Assembly: GCA_015680685.1 (NCBI GenBank)
Contig: MNCI01034785.1
Coordinates: 29,212-57,785 of the forward strand
Reading direction: 5' to 3'
Source: Gnetum montanum
Taxonomy: Eukaryota > Streptophyta > Gnetopsida > Gnetales > Gnetaceae
Length of the DNA: 28,574 nt
The position numbers and the translations under genes were made by a program. Every line of letters starts with the position of its first letter. The stretch's first letter is position 1. Below are positions 28,431 to 28,574 of this stretch, in pieces. The notes beneath the pieces were generated by a model, which saw only the letters and a list, made by a program, of their open reading frames with translations, was not told the origin of the DNA and searched no databases.

Positions 28431-28574
28431 AGTTTATAATAAAATTTAAAAATTTAAAATAATCCACAATACCGTATACACTAAAGTATGGAGCCCCATT
28501 ATAAACTTACATTTTTTAAAAATTATCTCAAGACTCCAAAAACATTATTGTTCAAAATAAGTTACTACCTACAA
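28431..28574. other. AT-rich right edge
   Basis: AT-rich with A/T-run blocks (28440-28460 and 28511-28525). No coding frame or element boundary can be supported. Confidence 0.3.

Noticed and set aside
1-28574. CRISPR array, bacterial operon or phage genes
   Set aside because: No regularly spaced short repeats with unique spacers and no Shine-Dalgarno-type gene layout. All coding relics are eukaryotic retroelements.

Overview
This window looks like repetitive DNA from a large plant nuclear genome, most likely a gymnosperm such as a conifer. The grounds are nested and heavily decayed LTR retrotransposons, a degraded plant L1-type LINE, an Arabidopsis-type telomere repeat, and in-frame stops mostly of the C-to-T kind expected from cytosine methylation (CAG to TAG, CAA to TAA, CGA to TGA). 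The genus cannot be named from the sequence alone. I see no intact gene, rRNA, tRNA or CRISPR array. Every coding stretch is a relic, and all recognisable ones lie on the + strand.

Region 1 (1-5164) is GC-rich and is the 3' part of a LINE. It holds the end of ORF1, then ORF2 with endonuclease, reverse transcriptase and a zf-RVT-like finger, followed by a C-terminal extension of about 500 codons that I cannot match to a standard plant LINE. The extension runs from an unknown domain through a Glu/Gln-rich coiled coil to a segment that reads like a DnaJ J-domain, with the HPD tripeptide. The 3' UTR has three GC hairpins and a short A run.

Region 2 (5165-12343) is AT-rich. It holds an unrecognised, decayed coding frame (about 6120-9514) interrupted by a solo LTR (7639-8569). 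Removing that LTR and one copy of its 5-bp target duplication restores the frame exactly. A second LTR of the same family lies at 9858-10751, followed by intergenic sequence with tRNA-like motifs and a short telomere-like array.

Region 3 (12344 to about 27315) is a three-level nest. A Ty3/gypsy element (5' LTR, arginine-rich tract, gag, then protease and the start of RT) was split by a Ty1/copia-type element (15746-26085), which was itself split by a related copia-type element (17999-22259). The inner pair has a perfect 5-bp target duplication (ATCAT) and the outer pair a 4/5 match (TATGT/TTTGT). The gypsy frame resumes in register across the outer insertion. Both copia-type elements carry gag remnants but no recognisable protease, integrase or RT. 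Both have several PPT-like tracts upstream of the 3' LTR, arrays of an AGACGTCT-type palindrome in the LTR, and about 104-bp tandem repeats in the LTR 3' part, which recalls the Sirevirus lineage in a gag-only, non-autonomous form.

Region 4 (about 27540-28574) starts as a less AT-rich segment with one weak, broken reading frame and ends in AT-rich sequence. I cannot assign it.

The insertion order read from the nesting is gypsy first, then the outer copia-type element, then the inner one. Nothing in the window appears to be a working pathway.
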